Origin: Bufo bufo
Lineage: Eukaryota; Chordata; Amphibia; Anura; Bufonidae
Direction of reading: 5' to 3'
NCBI RefSeq assembly: GCF_905171765.1
Contig: NC_053390.1
Location: 334,458,294-334,522,293 of the forward strand
Length of the DNA stretch: 64,000 bases
Shown here piece after piece: positions 55,649 to 64,000 of the stretch. The position numbers and the translations under genes are program-made. The notes under the pieces were generated by a model that worked only from the letters and a program-made list of their open reading frames with translations, was not told the DNA's origin and did not search any database. Every line of letters starts with the position of its first letter. The first letter of the stretch is position 1.

Positions 55649-55910
55649 TATTTTATGTTATTTAAAGTTATTTCCCTATCCACATTTGTTTGCAGAACAC
55701 TTGCCATGCTCTTAACCACATTTTGACGACGTTTGCAGCTCTCTAGCCCTTTCCATGACATTTTTACAGCCATTTTACTGCTCAAAAGTTCGGGTCCCCA
55801 TTGACTTCAATGGGGTTCGGGGGTCAAGTTCGGGTACCGAACTCAAACTTTTTTCCGAAGTTCGGCCGAACCCGTCGAACCCGAACATCCAGGTGTCCGC
55901 TCAACTCTAG

Positions 55911-56140
55911 TGCAGATCCCAATATCCTTTTAAAATATAGCCTGTGGCAGAGAGACTGTAACTTGATCAATGTCTTTACAAGATAAGTTTTTTTGCTAGA
56001 AAATCATAGTATCATGTTTCCAGTGATTTAATGATTCATCTAGAGACAAACAAAGTTTAGAAAAATTCAATCGTCGAAGTGAGCCAATGAATTTGATTTG
56101 TTTCGAATTAATTCTTTATGAATCACTATAAATCAGGTAT
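55911..56140. other. AT-rich sequence after the outer hAT
   Basis: No repeat or gene recognised. Confidence 0.4.
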
Positions 56141-56480
56141 ACTCAGGCCTCTTGCACACAAACGTATTGATTTTTCAGTGTTTTGCGTTCCGCAAAAAAC
56201 GGATCTGCAAAAAATACAGATGACGTCCATGTGCATTCCGTTTTTTGCAGAACGGAACATCTGGCCCCTAATAGAACAGTACTATCCTTGTCCGTTATGC
56301 GGACAATAATAGAACATGTTCTATATTTAAACGGAAAAACGAAAATACGGAAACAGAATGCGTACGGAGTACATTCCGTTTTTTTTGAAGATCCATTGAA
56401 ATGAATGGTTTCGTATACGGTCCGTATATGGAACGCAAATAAAACGGAACGGAAAAAAAAAGTTTGCGTGCATGAGACCT
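56141..56480. mobile_element. MITE with inverted ends
   Basis: Imperfect inverted ends: CTCAGGCCTCTTGCACACAA at left, with the complement of the right end reading CTTAGGTCTCATGCACGCAA. The interior is rich in self-complementary CCGTTTT and AAAACGG. The target duplication is unclear. Confidence 0.65.
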
Positions 56481-57389
56481 AAGGGTACGGCCACACGGAA
56501 TGGCCTTGTTGCCAGCAGGTTGCGGCCATTCTGAGATGAAGAACCGCATGGCCAATTAGCCCGCAGTTTCCTTTTATATAATAATAAAGACAGCACTGTA
56601 TAGTCCTTCTTTATTGGTAATGGCCGTTCGGCACCTTTAATGCACCTTTAAACAGAGGTTGTTGCTGGTATGGGGTTTGGCTGGTTAGGTTGGGAGGACA
56701 TATTATTGCTGTTCTGGCCTGCAATCTCCTGTAAACACAGAATATTTATCAGCTCTGGCAAACCCACTTCTCCAACCCCAGTGCTCTTCTACACTACAGG
56801 TGGGAGCACTTCTTCTGCCATCTGCTTTTCTTCCTTTTCCACATAATCTAATATTGATCAGAATATGTAATCAGGAACATCCAGCTCTCCCTCTCTCTGC
56901 ATCTTGCTGACTTTTCTAGGACTTGGAGACTTTGAAAGATGATTTGAAAGAAGTAAAACCATCAAAAGATGAAGATGGTCATCATTAAGACTTGGACACC
57001 CCCCCCCCTCCCCAAGGGGCTGCAGACTGGAAGTTATTGGCTAGTGTGAGACTTTGGTAAATAAATTTGGAATTCGATTTTTTAACTTGAAATGCATTTT
57101 AGAACCGGAATCCAAAGTCGGCTTCGGTACAGGCTGGTGCCTCGGTACCAAAACCAAATTCGGATCCAAGTTTTAAAATAGTTTTCAAGTTCAAAAGTCA
57201 AATCCCGAAGTTATTCACTGAAGTCCTGAGCGACTTTACGAATTTCCCTCGCTGGAGTCCATACATTTGAATGTTGTATGAAGACGAATCTCTGTACAGC
57301 ATTCAAATGAAGTTTGAGTGAATCAACTTTGGATCTATGATCCGAAGCTCAATTCACTCAGCACTAACGCTGGCAGTGGAATAATAAAA
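56481..57389. other. Non-coding stretch with possible hAT-like ends
   Basis: Begins like a further palindromic repeat (GGTACGGCCACACGGAATGG). It has a poly-C tract near 57000. TAGTGTGAG at 57042 and CTCAGCACTA ending at 57366 look like weakly matched hAT-type ends, but their 8-bp flanks do not agree. No gene seen. Confidence 0.4.
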
Positions 57390-57828
57390 GCTTTCATCTT
57401 ACTGGTATTGAATTACATATCTTAGTTTAAGGCTGATGGAAGAAATAAATAAAACTGACAAAGAATATGTCTCCCTGCACTCTCCCTTCTCCAATATTCT
57501 TCTATTAATCAGCAACACTGTCCCTAGCACGTGAGCGCTTGCCATGTCTTTCTCTATGCTCATCCAGTGGTGGAGACCGCGCAGGATGAGGATTTTATAG
57601 GGCTCTGACATCACAGGGGATGGCTATCTGCGGATTGGCTGGCTGTACAGCATCATGGGTGATCTCATATTCCCGGGCTTCTTATTTTCACATTCTAACA
57701 TGTGCAGCCACCATTTTAGGAAAAACTTACCAGGAAGCACGAGGAAATTCAGATTAGTTGCGACTCCAAGTCTTCCTTAACTGCAGACCAAATTTTGCTT
57801 CAAATGCTTCACTTTGCTCAACACTAGA
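57390..57828. repeat. Dispersed repeat, copy 2 (hAT-like end)
   Basis: Same orientation and order as 10691-11245: GAGCGCTTGCCATGTCT, TCACAGGGGATGGCTA, GGATTGGCTGG, and a right end GCTCAACACTA resembling hAT inverted ends. Confidence 0.55.
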
Positions 57829-58092
57829 TATATCCTTCGTGGTAGCATTGTGGCAAATTTTGCTTAAAGGGACAAAATGCAATGCAGTCTAGTAAGAAGA
57901 AGCACCCACTTGACTCATAAGCATAGAAAGAGATTTAAAAAATTAAATGACAAATTATACTGAACATTTTCCCATAAAACTAGATCAGTCTTCTCTGCTC
58001 CTCTTGCTCTATAATATGTTGCCTGCAGATTGCACAGTTTTTATTTTATTTTTTTATGCGCCAAAATGCTCCAATGGGAGACGTGTTGTTAA

Positions 58093-58530
58093 GGCTACTT
58101 TCATACTAGCGTTAATATTTTCCGGTATTGAGATCCAACATAGGGTCTCAATACTGGAAAAAAATGCTTTCGTTTTGCCCCTATTCATTTTGAATGGGGA
58201 CAAAACGTAACTGAACAGAACGGAATGTTCGAACATTCTCATACCGGAGAGCAAACAGTCCTGGCATGCGGAGTAAGACGGATCTGTCATGACCCACAAT
58301 GCAAGTTGATGGGGACTGATCCGTTTTCTCTGACACAATCTTACATAATAGAAAACGGATCCGTCCCCCATTGACTTTCAATGGAGTTCATGACGCATCT
58401 GTCTTGGGTATGTTAGAGATAATACAACCGGATCCGTTCATAACGGATGTAGATGGTTGTATTATCAGTAACGGAAGTGTTTTTGCTGAACCCTGCCGGA
58501 TCCAGCAAAAACGCTAGTGTGAAAGTAGCC
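58093..58530. mobile_element. MITE with TTAA ends, 438 bp
   Basis: Inverted ends GGCTACTTTCATACTAGCGT at left and the matching complement at right (one mismatch: ACACTAGCGT), flanked by TTAA at 58089-58092 and 58531-58534. TTAA duplication points to piggyBac-type mobilisation. The interior has complementary GGATCCGTT and AACGGATCC segments and no gene. Confidence 0.82.
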
Positions 58531-58534
58531 TTAA

Positions 58535-59565
58535 GCATTAAAAACAAGGAGTAAATGATATGAGTTTCTAGCAAAAAGGCTGATCATGTAAAGGCTCTAT
58601 GTTTCTCTCTGCATAAATTTCTATCCTAATCATAATTAATTCATGAACAGAATAGAGTAATTGCCAGTGCAAAAGTGTCTGTCACGGTAATGATCATTTT
58701 TCTGCATCAGGAATTTGTGCTCAAGTAAAGCTTTCAATTATGCATGCAGATAACGAAGTCCAGCTATAAAACTCATTAACACATTTCTTCTTTTGTCTTC
58801 CACAATTAGTTGAGACCAATAGAAACATTGTAGGTCTGGTCTTCCCTTTTTTTAAACCAAGGAATGAGAAGAGATGATGCATAAATTGGATGTCAGGAAT
58901 TTAATCAACTAGATTATGAATCTTTAACCTTACTAAAACAGGAATTTTGCAATTAGGTTACATTTCCTGCAGACATCTTGTAGTTTGAATGAAACGGACA
59001 AATTACTAGCCATGGATATTATGAAATTACACATTGCTTCTCGTAGTACATAAACTGCAAAATTAGGAAGAAATGCATTTATATCCATCTAGTTAATAAT
59101 GAAAAAGTATTCCATCTAGAGATGGAGAGAGATATTCTGTCAATTATTTTTTATTCGAATTACAACTTCCTTTTATCATAAATAGAAATATAAAATACAT
59201 TAGATTTCTTGTACAATAATTATACACTGTGGAAACATTTTCCCATATCCTAATTTACAAATGCAGATGTGTCCTTCCTTATCATTCCTCTTTGCTTGAG
59301 ATATTCTGAGGTGAGTGGTATAAGATGACCAGCTTTGTACCAAAAAAACAAAACAAAACTTTTTGCATTGCAATTCAGGTCATCTCACGCCATGGATGCT
59401 ATGGATAAATACAACAGAAAAATATATCCAGCACAGAAGAAATTAATATCTGGTTCAGATCCAATGGGATAGAGTCAGACCTTTACTCGTAGGATACACA
59501 ATTCAGCAATACTCCAAAGTTGCTGAAATATGAAAAATGTGTTACTTATGTATCCAATGCAACAT
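58535..59565. other. Unrecognised AT-rich sequence, possibly single-copy host DNA
   Basis: About 1 kb without repeats shared with the rest of the window, open frames or terminal repeats. The longest such stretch here, so the best candidate for non-repetitive host DNA. Confidence 0.45.
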
Positions 59566-59571
59566 TTCTGC

Positions 59572-59573
<2 letters not shown>

Positions 59574-59612
<39 letters not shown>

Positions 59613-59613
59613 T
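59574..59613. repeat. (TA)n microsatellite
   Basis: About 19 TA units before the Penelope-like remnants. Confidence 0.95.
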
Positions 59614-59707
59614 GTATATATCCATAAGAAAACTGTGGCAGCACTCCCTTGAAAGCTGTATAGGATGTAGGGTGCCCGCAGTAGTCCCTCGATTCAGGAC
59701 GGAAGAC

Positions 59708-59840
59708 AGCAAAGAAAGTTTGCAGCACTCCTTGAGAGATAAAATGTGCTCTTTTATTCACACATATCAAGTGGCACTTGATATGTGTGAATAAAAGAGC
59801 ACATTTTATCTCTCAAGGAGTGCTGCGAACTTTCTTTGCT
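59708..59840. repeat. 133-bp near-perfect palindrome
   Basis: Two 65-bp arms around a 3-base centre (59773-59775). Arms contain GATATGTGTGAATAAAAGAG and CTCTCAAGGAGTGCTGC. One mismatch is seen near the outer ends (TTTGCAGC against GCTGCGAA). The GAATAAA then GGAGTGCTGC order resembles the 3' end of the Penelope-like element at 63749-63780, so this looks like two such ends joined head to head. Confidence 0.85.
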
Positions 59841-59867
59841 ATATATATATATATGCTGCTACATTTG

Positions 59868-60792
59868 CTGCTACTCTCCCTAGGAGTGGCCGTCCTGTAA
59901 AGATGACTGCAAGAGCACAGTGCAGACTGCTCAATGAGGTGAAGAAGAATCCTAGAGTGTCAGCTAAAGACTTACAAAAGTCTCTGGAATATGCTAACAT
60001 CCCTGTTAGCGAATCTACGATACGTAAAACACTAAACAAGAATGGATTTCATGGGAGGATACCATTGAGGAAGCCACTGCTGTCCAAAAAAACATTGCTG
60101 CATGTTTACAGTTTGCACAAGAGCACCTGGATGTTCCATAGCAGTACTGGCAAAATATTCTGTGGACAGAATTCCACAAAATTCAAAAATGAATTCCCAA
60201 ATTTATCAAGACATTTTGCAGGAGAACTTAAGGCCATCTGTCCACCAGCTGAAGCTCAACAGAAGATGGGTGTTTCAAAAGGACAACGACCCAAAGCATA
60301 GAAGTAAATCAACAACAGAATGGCTTAAACAGAAGAAAAAAAGGCTTCTGGAGTGGCCCAGTCAGAGTCCTGACCTCAACCCGATTGAGATGCTGTGGCA
60401 TGACCTCAAGAAAGCGATTCACACCAGACATCCCAAGAATATTGCTGAACTGAAACTGTTCTGTAAAGAGGAATGGTCAAGAATTACTCCTGACCGTTGT
60501 GCACGTCTGATCTGCTGCTACAGGAAATGTTTGGTTGAAGTTATTGCTGCCAAAGGAGGTTTAACCAGTTATTAAATCCAAGGGTTCACATACTTTTTAC
60601 ACCTACGCTGTAAATGTTTACATGGTGTGTTCAATAAAAACATGGTAACATTTAATTCTGTGTGTCATTAGTTTAAGCAGACTGTGATTGTCTATTGTTG
60701 TGACTTAGATGAAGATCAGATCACATTTAATGACCAATTTGTACAGAAATCCATATCATTCCAAAGGGTTCAGATACTTTTTATTGCAACTG
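59868..60792 (+). mobile_element. Tc1-like element, 5' truncated and internally deleted
   Basis: Retains a transposase relic and the right end (ACTTTTTATTGCAACTGTA near 60792, with a related CATACTTTTTACACC motif at about 60589). The left end is missing; the sequence before 59868 is microsatellite and Penelope-like end. It directly precedes the Penelope RT. Confidence 0.8.
59903..60575 (+). pseudogene. Tc1-like transposase, deleted and frameshifted
   Basis: The first frame (59903-60100) holds the second HTH region (VSESTIRKTLNKNGFHGR). A second frame (60102-60575) holds WVFQKDNDPKHRSK with the second catalytic Asp and [18 protein letters not shown] with the Glu, 34 apart, and a complete C-terminus ending GGLTSY. 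The first HTH is truncated. The region around the first catalytic Asp is shortened and read in different frames. Inactive. Confidence 0.87.
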
Positions 60793-62217
60793 TATATATA
60801 TGTTTTGGATTTGGCACGTGATCATGGGATCATTGACGAGGGTGTATATAATTTCTTGTTGATTGAGAATCCACGTACGCCAATGATTTACGTATTGCCA
60901 AAAATACACAATTCCCTGACGAATCCTCCCGGGAGACCCATCGTGTCGGGTATTGACTCGATCTGTTCACATGTTTCAATCTTCCTGGTCCGCATACTCT
61001 GCACTTATGCGATTAACACAAAGTCCTATATTAGGGACACTGAGGATTTTTTGGAGAAAATCTCCTCAGTAAGATTACCCTATGGATGTTTGGTGGCATC
61101 TTTTGATGTCACCAGTCTTTATACCTCCATAGATCACGAACAGGGAGTCAATGCGGTCAGGAGATGTTTGGAACATAGTGAATATTCTGGAGTGTGTTGT
61201 GACTTTATCATTCAACTTCTTAATCTGGTCCTGAGACATAAGTTTTTTCTGCAATTACGTGGGACCGCAATGGGGTCCAATGTGGCCCCCACGTATGCAA
61301 ATGTGTTTATGGCGTCACTTGAGGAGGATCTTGTCTATGTATCCCACCACTTCGGTCAAGTACTGGGGTGGTGGCGGTACATAGACGACATCTTCCTCAT
61401 TTGGCAAGGGGACATTGAGTCCTTGGAGCAGTTTCACTGTTATCTGAATGATATGGACAGTGAGATTGTTTTTACATTAACACACTCCAATAAACAGGTC
61501 CAGTTCCTTGACACGATGGTGTCCATCATTGGTGATAGATTGTCTACAGACATCTTCACCAAATCTACTGATTGCAATACATTATTGCGATACGAAAGCT
61601 GCCATCCTAGACCCTATATTGACTCTCTACCGCGCAGTCAACTACTGCATGTAAAGAGAATCGTGCAGGATCCAAAAAACCTACCTGTCAGATATGAACA
61701 AATGGTCAATAAGTTTAGACAGAGGGGGTACCCGCAAAAAAATCTAGCAAGACATCTGAAGAGAATTCAGTATCCGCAGGGGGAGGAGGAAAAGAAACCG
61801 AAATCTAAACAGATCCCTTTTGTAACAACCTACTCTGAACAAAGTAAGGATATAGCCGGTATATTGAAAAAACACTGGCCTATTCTACAGAGTAATTTCC
61901 CCAAGATTGAAGTACTCACTAGACCTCCTCTCCTGTCATATAGACGGCCCACCAACCCGAGAGATAGGCTGGTGAGGGCCGATGTTCCTATCAAAAAGAA
62001 GGTACAAACATTTCTTGGTGCAAGGAGGACAGGATGTTTCCCGTGCCTTACATGTGTAAACTGCACCTACATGATTAGAGGGAATGTGTTTACACATCCG
62101 GAAACTGGAGCACAATATGACATCCGTCATTATTTGACGTGTGATAGTACGTTTGTTATTTACGTGTTGAATGTCCATGTGGTCTCCTCTATGTGGGGGA
62201 GACCACATGTGACATGA
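60793..62217 (+). pseudogene. Penelope-like element reverse transcriptase, 5' truncated
   Basis: The open frame formally starts at 60709 inside the Tc1 tail; Penelope homology starts at about 60793. It shows IYVLPKIHNSLTNPPGRPIV, FDVTSLYTSI (residues 132-141 of the frame), GTAMGSNVAPTYANV (185-199) and the catalytic RYIDDIFLIW (223-232), the motif set of Penelope-like RTs related to telomerase. A Cys-rich CFPCLTCVNC linker precedes the endonuclease. The usual N-terminal 200 or more residues are lacking. A one-base deletion near 62175 shifts the GIY-YIG domain into the next frame, so the last 15 or so residues here are out of phase. Confidence 0.9.
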
Positions 62218-62468
62218 AAACGCGTTTAAATAACCACCGGTTTTCGATAAGACGCAAAAGATTGGACCTACCGGTCCCTAAACATTTTGTGGAGCTTGGC
62301 CATACTGAGAAAGACCTCAAATGTATGATTATAGATCAGGTTCAAAGAGGTAGACGAGGTGGCGACCGTACAGTGAACCTCAAACAACGGGAACTGCGGT
62401 GGATACATTGCCTACAGTCACTCAAACCTAATGGTCTGAATGTGGACTTCAAGTGGAACATTATATAG
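62176..62468 (+). pseudogene. Penelope-like GIY-YIG endonuclease domain
   Basis: The frame after the shift reads CPCGLLYVGETT, then MKTRLNNHR, PVPKHFVELGH and LKQRELRWIHCLQSLKPNGLN, the conserved order of Penelope GIY-YIG endonucleases: the second half of the YIG motif, the Arg on the catalytic helix, and the Glu in QRELRWI. It ends at 62466-62468. In active elements it nicks target DNA to prime reverse transcription. It is separated from RT only by a one-base deletion. Confidence 0.88.
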
Positions 62469-63887
62469 AATGCTGGGTTCTCTGATGCCTTTGTGGGGTT
62501 CTGTCTTTACCAAATTGGTTATGTGACCACCTTTTGGTGTCTAATTTAATAACTATATTTCATCCATTATATTTATTTTTCTTTTAGGATCATTGGGATC
62601 CAAAAGGGATTCATCTATTCCTCAAGTTATTTTCATGGTGGAGGAGGATGGCGGCGGTCACCTTGGCGGTATAGGTCCAGAACAGGAGAATGGGATCCAC
62701 ACTTAAAATCATGGCTTCACATTGAAAGAAAAACGGATAAATCGTGAATGGAGGAAATTATGGCTATAGGAGATGTATAGGGGGTAGGAGAGGAATGTGG
62801 GGATGCGGGGTGTGGACAACACTCTATACCCCATGATCCTTTGGGTGTATGGGGATGATCACCTGATAGGTGCATCCTTATAGACCATACCCCCTTTTCT
62901 CCATAATATACAATATATGCTATGTCCCCTTTAAGGACCACAACCCTCCGAGATCCACGATTTGATATCCTTATGTATTTATAATTTTATATTCTAATTA
63001 TCTGTAATAACCATGTAAATGGGTTTCTGATCCGATCATTCTCCTGTTGTGCTGGTTTGTTCTCAATAAAGGTCTCATTGCCGTGCTCTGACTGAACCTG
63101 GGGATGACGTGGTGTTGAGGGTAAGCGCTTCCTGGTTGTGAGGCAACGATTCATGTGACAGTGTCACATGATCGGGAGGCCGAACGGGGAGGCGCCGCCC
63201 TCCATTTCGTCATGCCTTGGGGGAGGTGCCGGGATGCTGGTGTGCACATCAGGATAGACGTTACTTCCGGTTGCGTCTTCTCTTTGTGTACGCCGGTATC
63301 CGGGATACCGGGCATGCACTGTGGGACCCCAGGGACGCCGAGACGCCTGCCATCCTGACACTCCACGATGTAAGTTTTTTAACCATGCGGCTATTGACCG
63401 CACAATTAGCACTTACAGGTGTTCACTATAAGTAAACACAAAGCACGAGGCACTTTATATATTGGGCAGTGTTGGTTTGTTTATTTGTCAATTTTGAAAA
63501 CTGCCTATGAGATGTCACTATGTATGAAAAGATTGTGATCTTGATACATGTTATATAAATGAATGCACATATGATCATGAAAAACTTTTTAATGTAAATT
63601 CACTATTTGTATATTGTTAATTATGCTATTACCAATTAGTTTGTTAATTGACCCACTAAGCTTCATGGGTATAAATGTAGATGGTGAGACACCAATTGTT
63701 ATGCTTGAGAAAGACTGCAATGAGCAGTTGAAACGTTGCACAGGGGAATAAAGCGGGTCGTTTTTCACCTTATCCTGGAGTGCTGCCTCTTCTTTGAAAA
63801 ATCTACAACTTATTTGACCTTACAGCCAGAGGTCAGAGGATTTTGCACCCGGCTTCATCTGCAAGTAGTGCTGCTGCTCTCTCTTTG

Positions 63888-63890
<3 letters not shown>
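62469..63890 (+). mobile_element. Penelope-like 3' region
   Basis: Downstream sequence of the element, with a GC-rich section at 63100-63360 and an end segment GAAACGTTGCACAGGGGAAT followed by an AATAAA signal (63748-63753) and GGAGTGCTGCCTCTT (63778). It ends at a TA microsatellite, a common setting for such elements. Frames of up to 91 codons show no domain. Confidence 0.65.
63704..63738 (+). ncRNA. Hammerhead-ribozyme-like motif (degenerate)
   Basis: CTTGAGA, then a 6-bp hairpin (GACTGC, loop AATGA, GCAGTT), then GAAAC. This has the CUGANGA-stem II-GAAA layout of hammerhead ribozymes, which Penelope-like elements are known to carry. The first core box departs from consensus (CTTGAGA against CTGATGA), and stems I and III are not convincing, so activity is unlikely. 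Confidence 0.3.

Positions 63891-63920
<30 letters not shown>
63891..63920. repeat. (TA)n microsatellite
   Basis: TATATA run at the right border of the Penelope-like element. Confidence 0.95.
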
Positions 63921-63923
<3 letters not shown>

Positions 63924-64000
63924 CAGTGGTGATCAAAATTAGAGAACAACACACAATTTCCGAAATGTCATAGTGTAGTCCTATGTGAATATATCCTAAC
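63924..64000. mobile_element. Tc1-like left end, cut by the window edge
   Basis: CAGTGGTGATCAAAATTAGA starts directly after TA and resembles the CAGTCCTGATCAAAAG end at 16898. Only 77 bp are in the window. Confidence 0.6.

Larger units (their letters stand above)
41228..55910 (+). mobile_element. Outer hAT element with nested insertions
   Basis: Left end TAGGGTTGAGCGAACCCGAA; right end CGCTCAACTCTA, its imperfect complement. Both ends carry clusters of GTTCGGGT. It contains its own decayed transposase (48975-52310), a nested hAT (42536-48678) and an intact Tc1-like element (54070-55648). The 8-bp flanks differ (ATAAGGAC at left, GTGCAGAT at right), so the two ends may derive from different copies or one flank was rearranged. 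The duplicated 3' segment at 53690-54040 supports a composite. Confidence 0.72.

Noticed and set aside
41228..55910. Clean single hAT insertion with target duplication
   Set aside because: Flanking 8-mers do not match, so the simple interpretation is not claimed.
58535..59565. Hidden host exon or RNA gene in the unique AT-rich stretch
   Set aside because: No open frame, splice-bounded reading frame, tRNA-like fold or promoter that I could support.

Overview
The window is vertebrate genomic DNA made almost entirely of transposable elements and simple or tandem repeats. I see no host protein-coding gene, tRNA or rRNA. The mixture of a class I (gamma/epsilon-like) endogenous retrovirus, a DIRS-type tyrosine-recombinase retrotransposon, a Penelope-like element, a Tx1/L1-like LINE fragment, BED-finger hAT transposons, a piggyBac-like element, seven Tc1-like copies and several MITEs suggests an amphibian, most likely an anuran. 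That is inference from repeat composition; the species cannot be read from the sequence.

Left part (1-11494): a LINE ORF2 tail (60-385, minus) lies beside a minisatellite of about 27 bp units (386-6603), which is split by two insertions (1396-2226 and 3609-5609). Next comes a 3-kb inverted structure (6648-9697): three 522-bp tandem units followed by nearly three units in reverse orientation, bracketed by an identical 14-bp direct repeat. Poly-C tracts and a dispersed repeat that recurs near 57.4 kb follow.

Central part (11495-35632): one old provirus spans 24 kb and carries a 4-bp ACTA duplication at its outer edges. Its 5' LTR is cut by a 4.5-kb piggyBac-like element (TTAA) that contains a higher-order palindromic satellite, and by a 7.9-kb hAT element (8-bp ATTAGGAG duplication). 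The hAT element itself holds a truncated Tc1 copy and a 2.6-kb minisatellite. The gag relic is cut by a MITE. Pol is spread over three frames and has two altered catalytic positions. Env survives mainly as a transmembrane remnant. A 4.4-kb DIRS element with split direct repeats lies just upstream of the 3' LTR, and the 3' LTR is followed by leader sequence and a second LTR tail.

Right part (35633-64000): three Tc1-like copies (36.1-41.1 kb), one of them split by a MITE, precede a hAT element (41228-55910). A second, better preserved hAT of the same type (42536-48678, 8-bp target duplication) is nested inside it. A complete Tc1-like element with an uninterrupted 356-codon transposase (54070-55648) also lies inside it. 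After a stretch with MITEs and unrecognised AT-rich sequence, a degraded Tc1 copy abuts a Penelope-like element (RT, then a GIY-YIG domain after a frameshift), and a further Tc1-type end begins at 63924.

The elements do not work together as a pathway. What they record is a nested insertion history in which the provirus and the outer hAT are hosts, and piggyBac, hAT, DIRS, Tc1 and MITE copies are younger. Only the minus-strand Tc1-like transposase at 54328-55398 looks intact.
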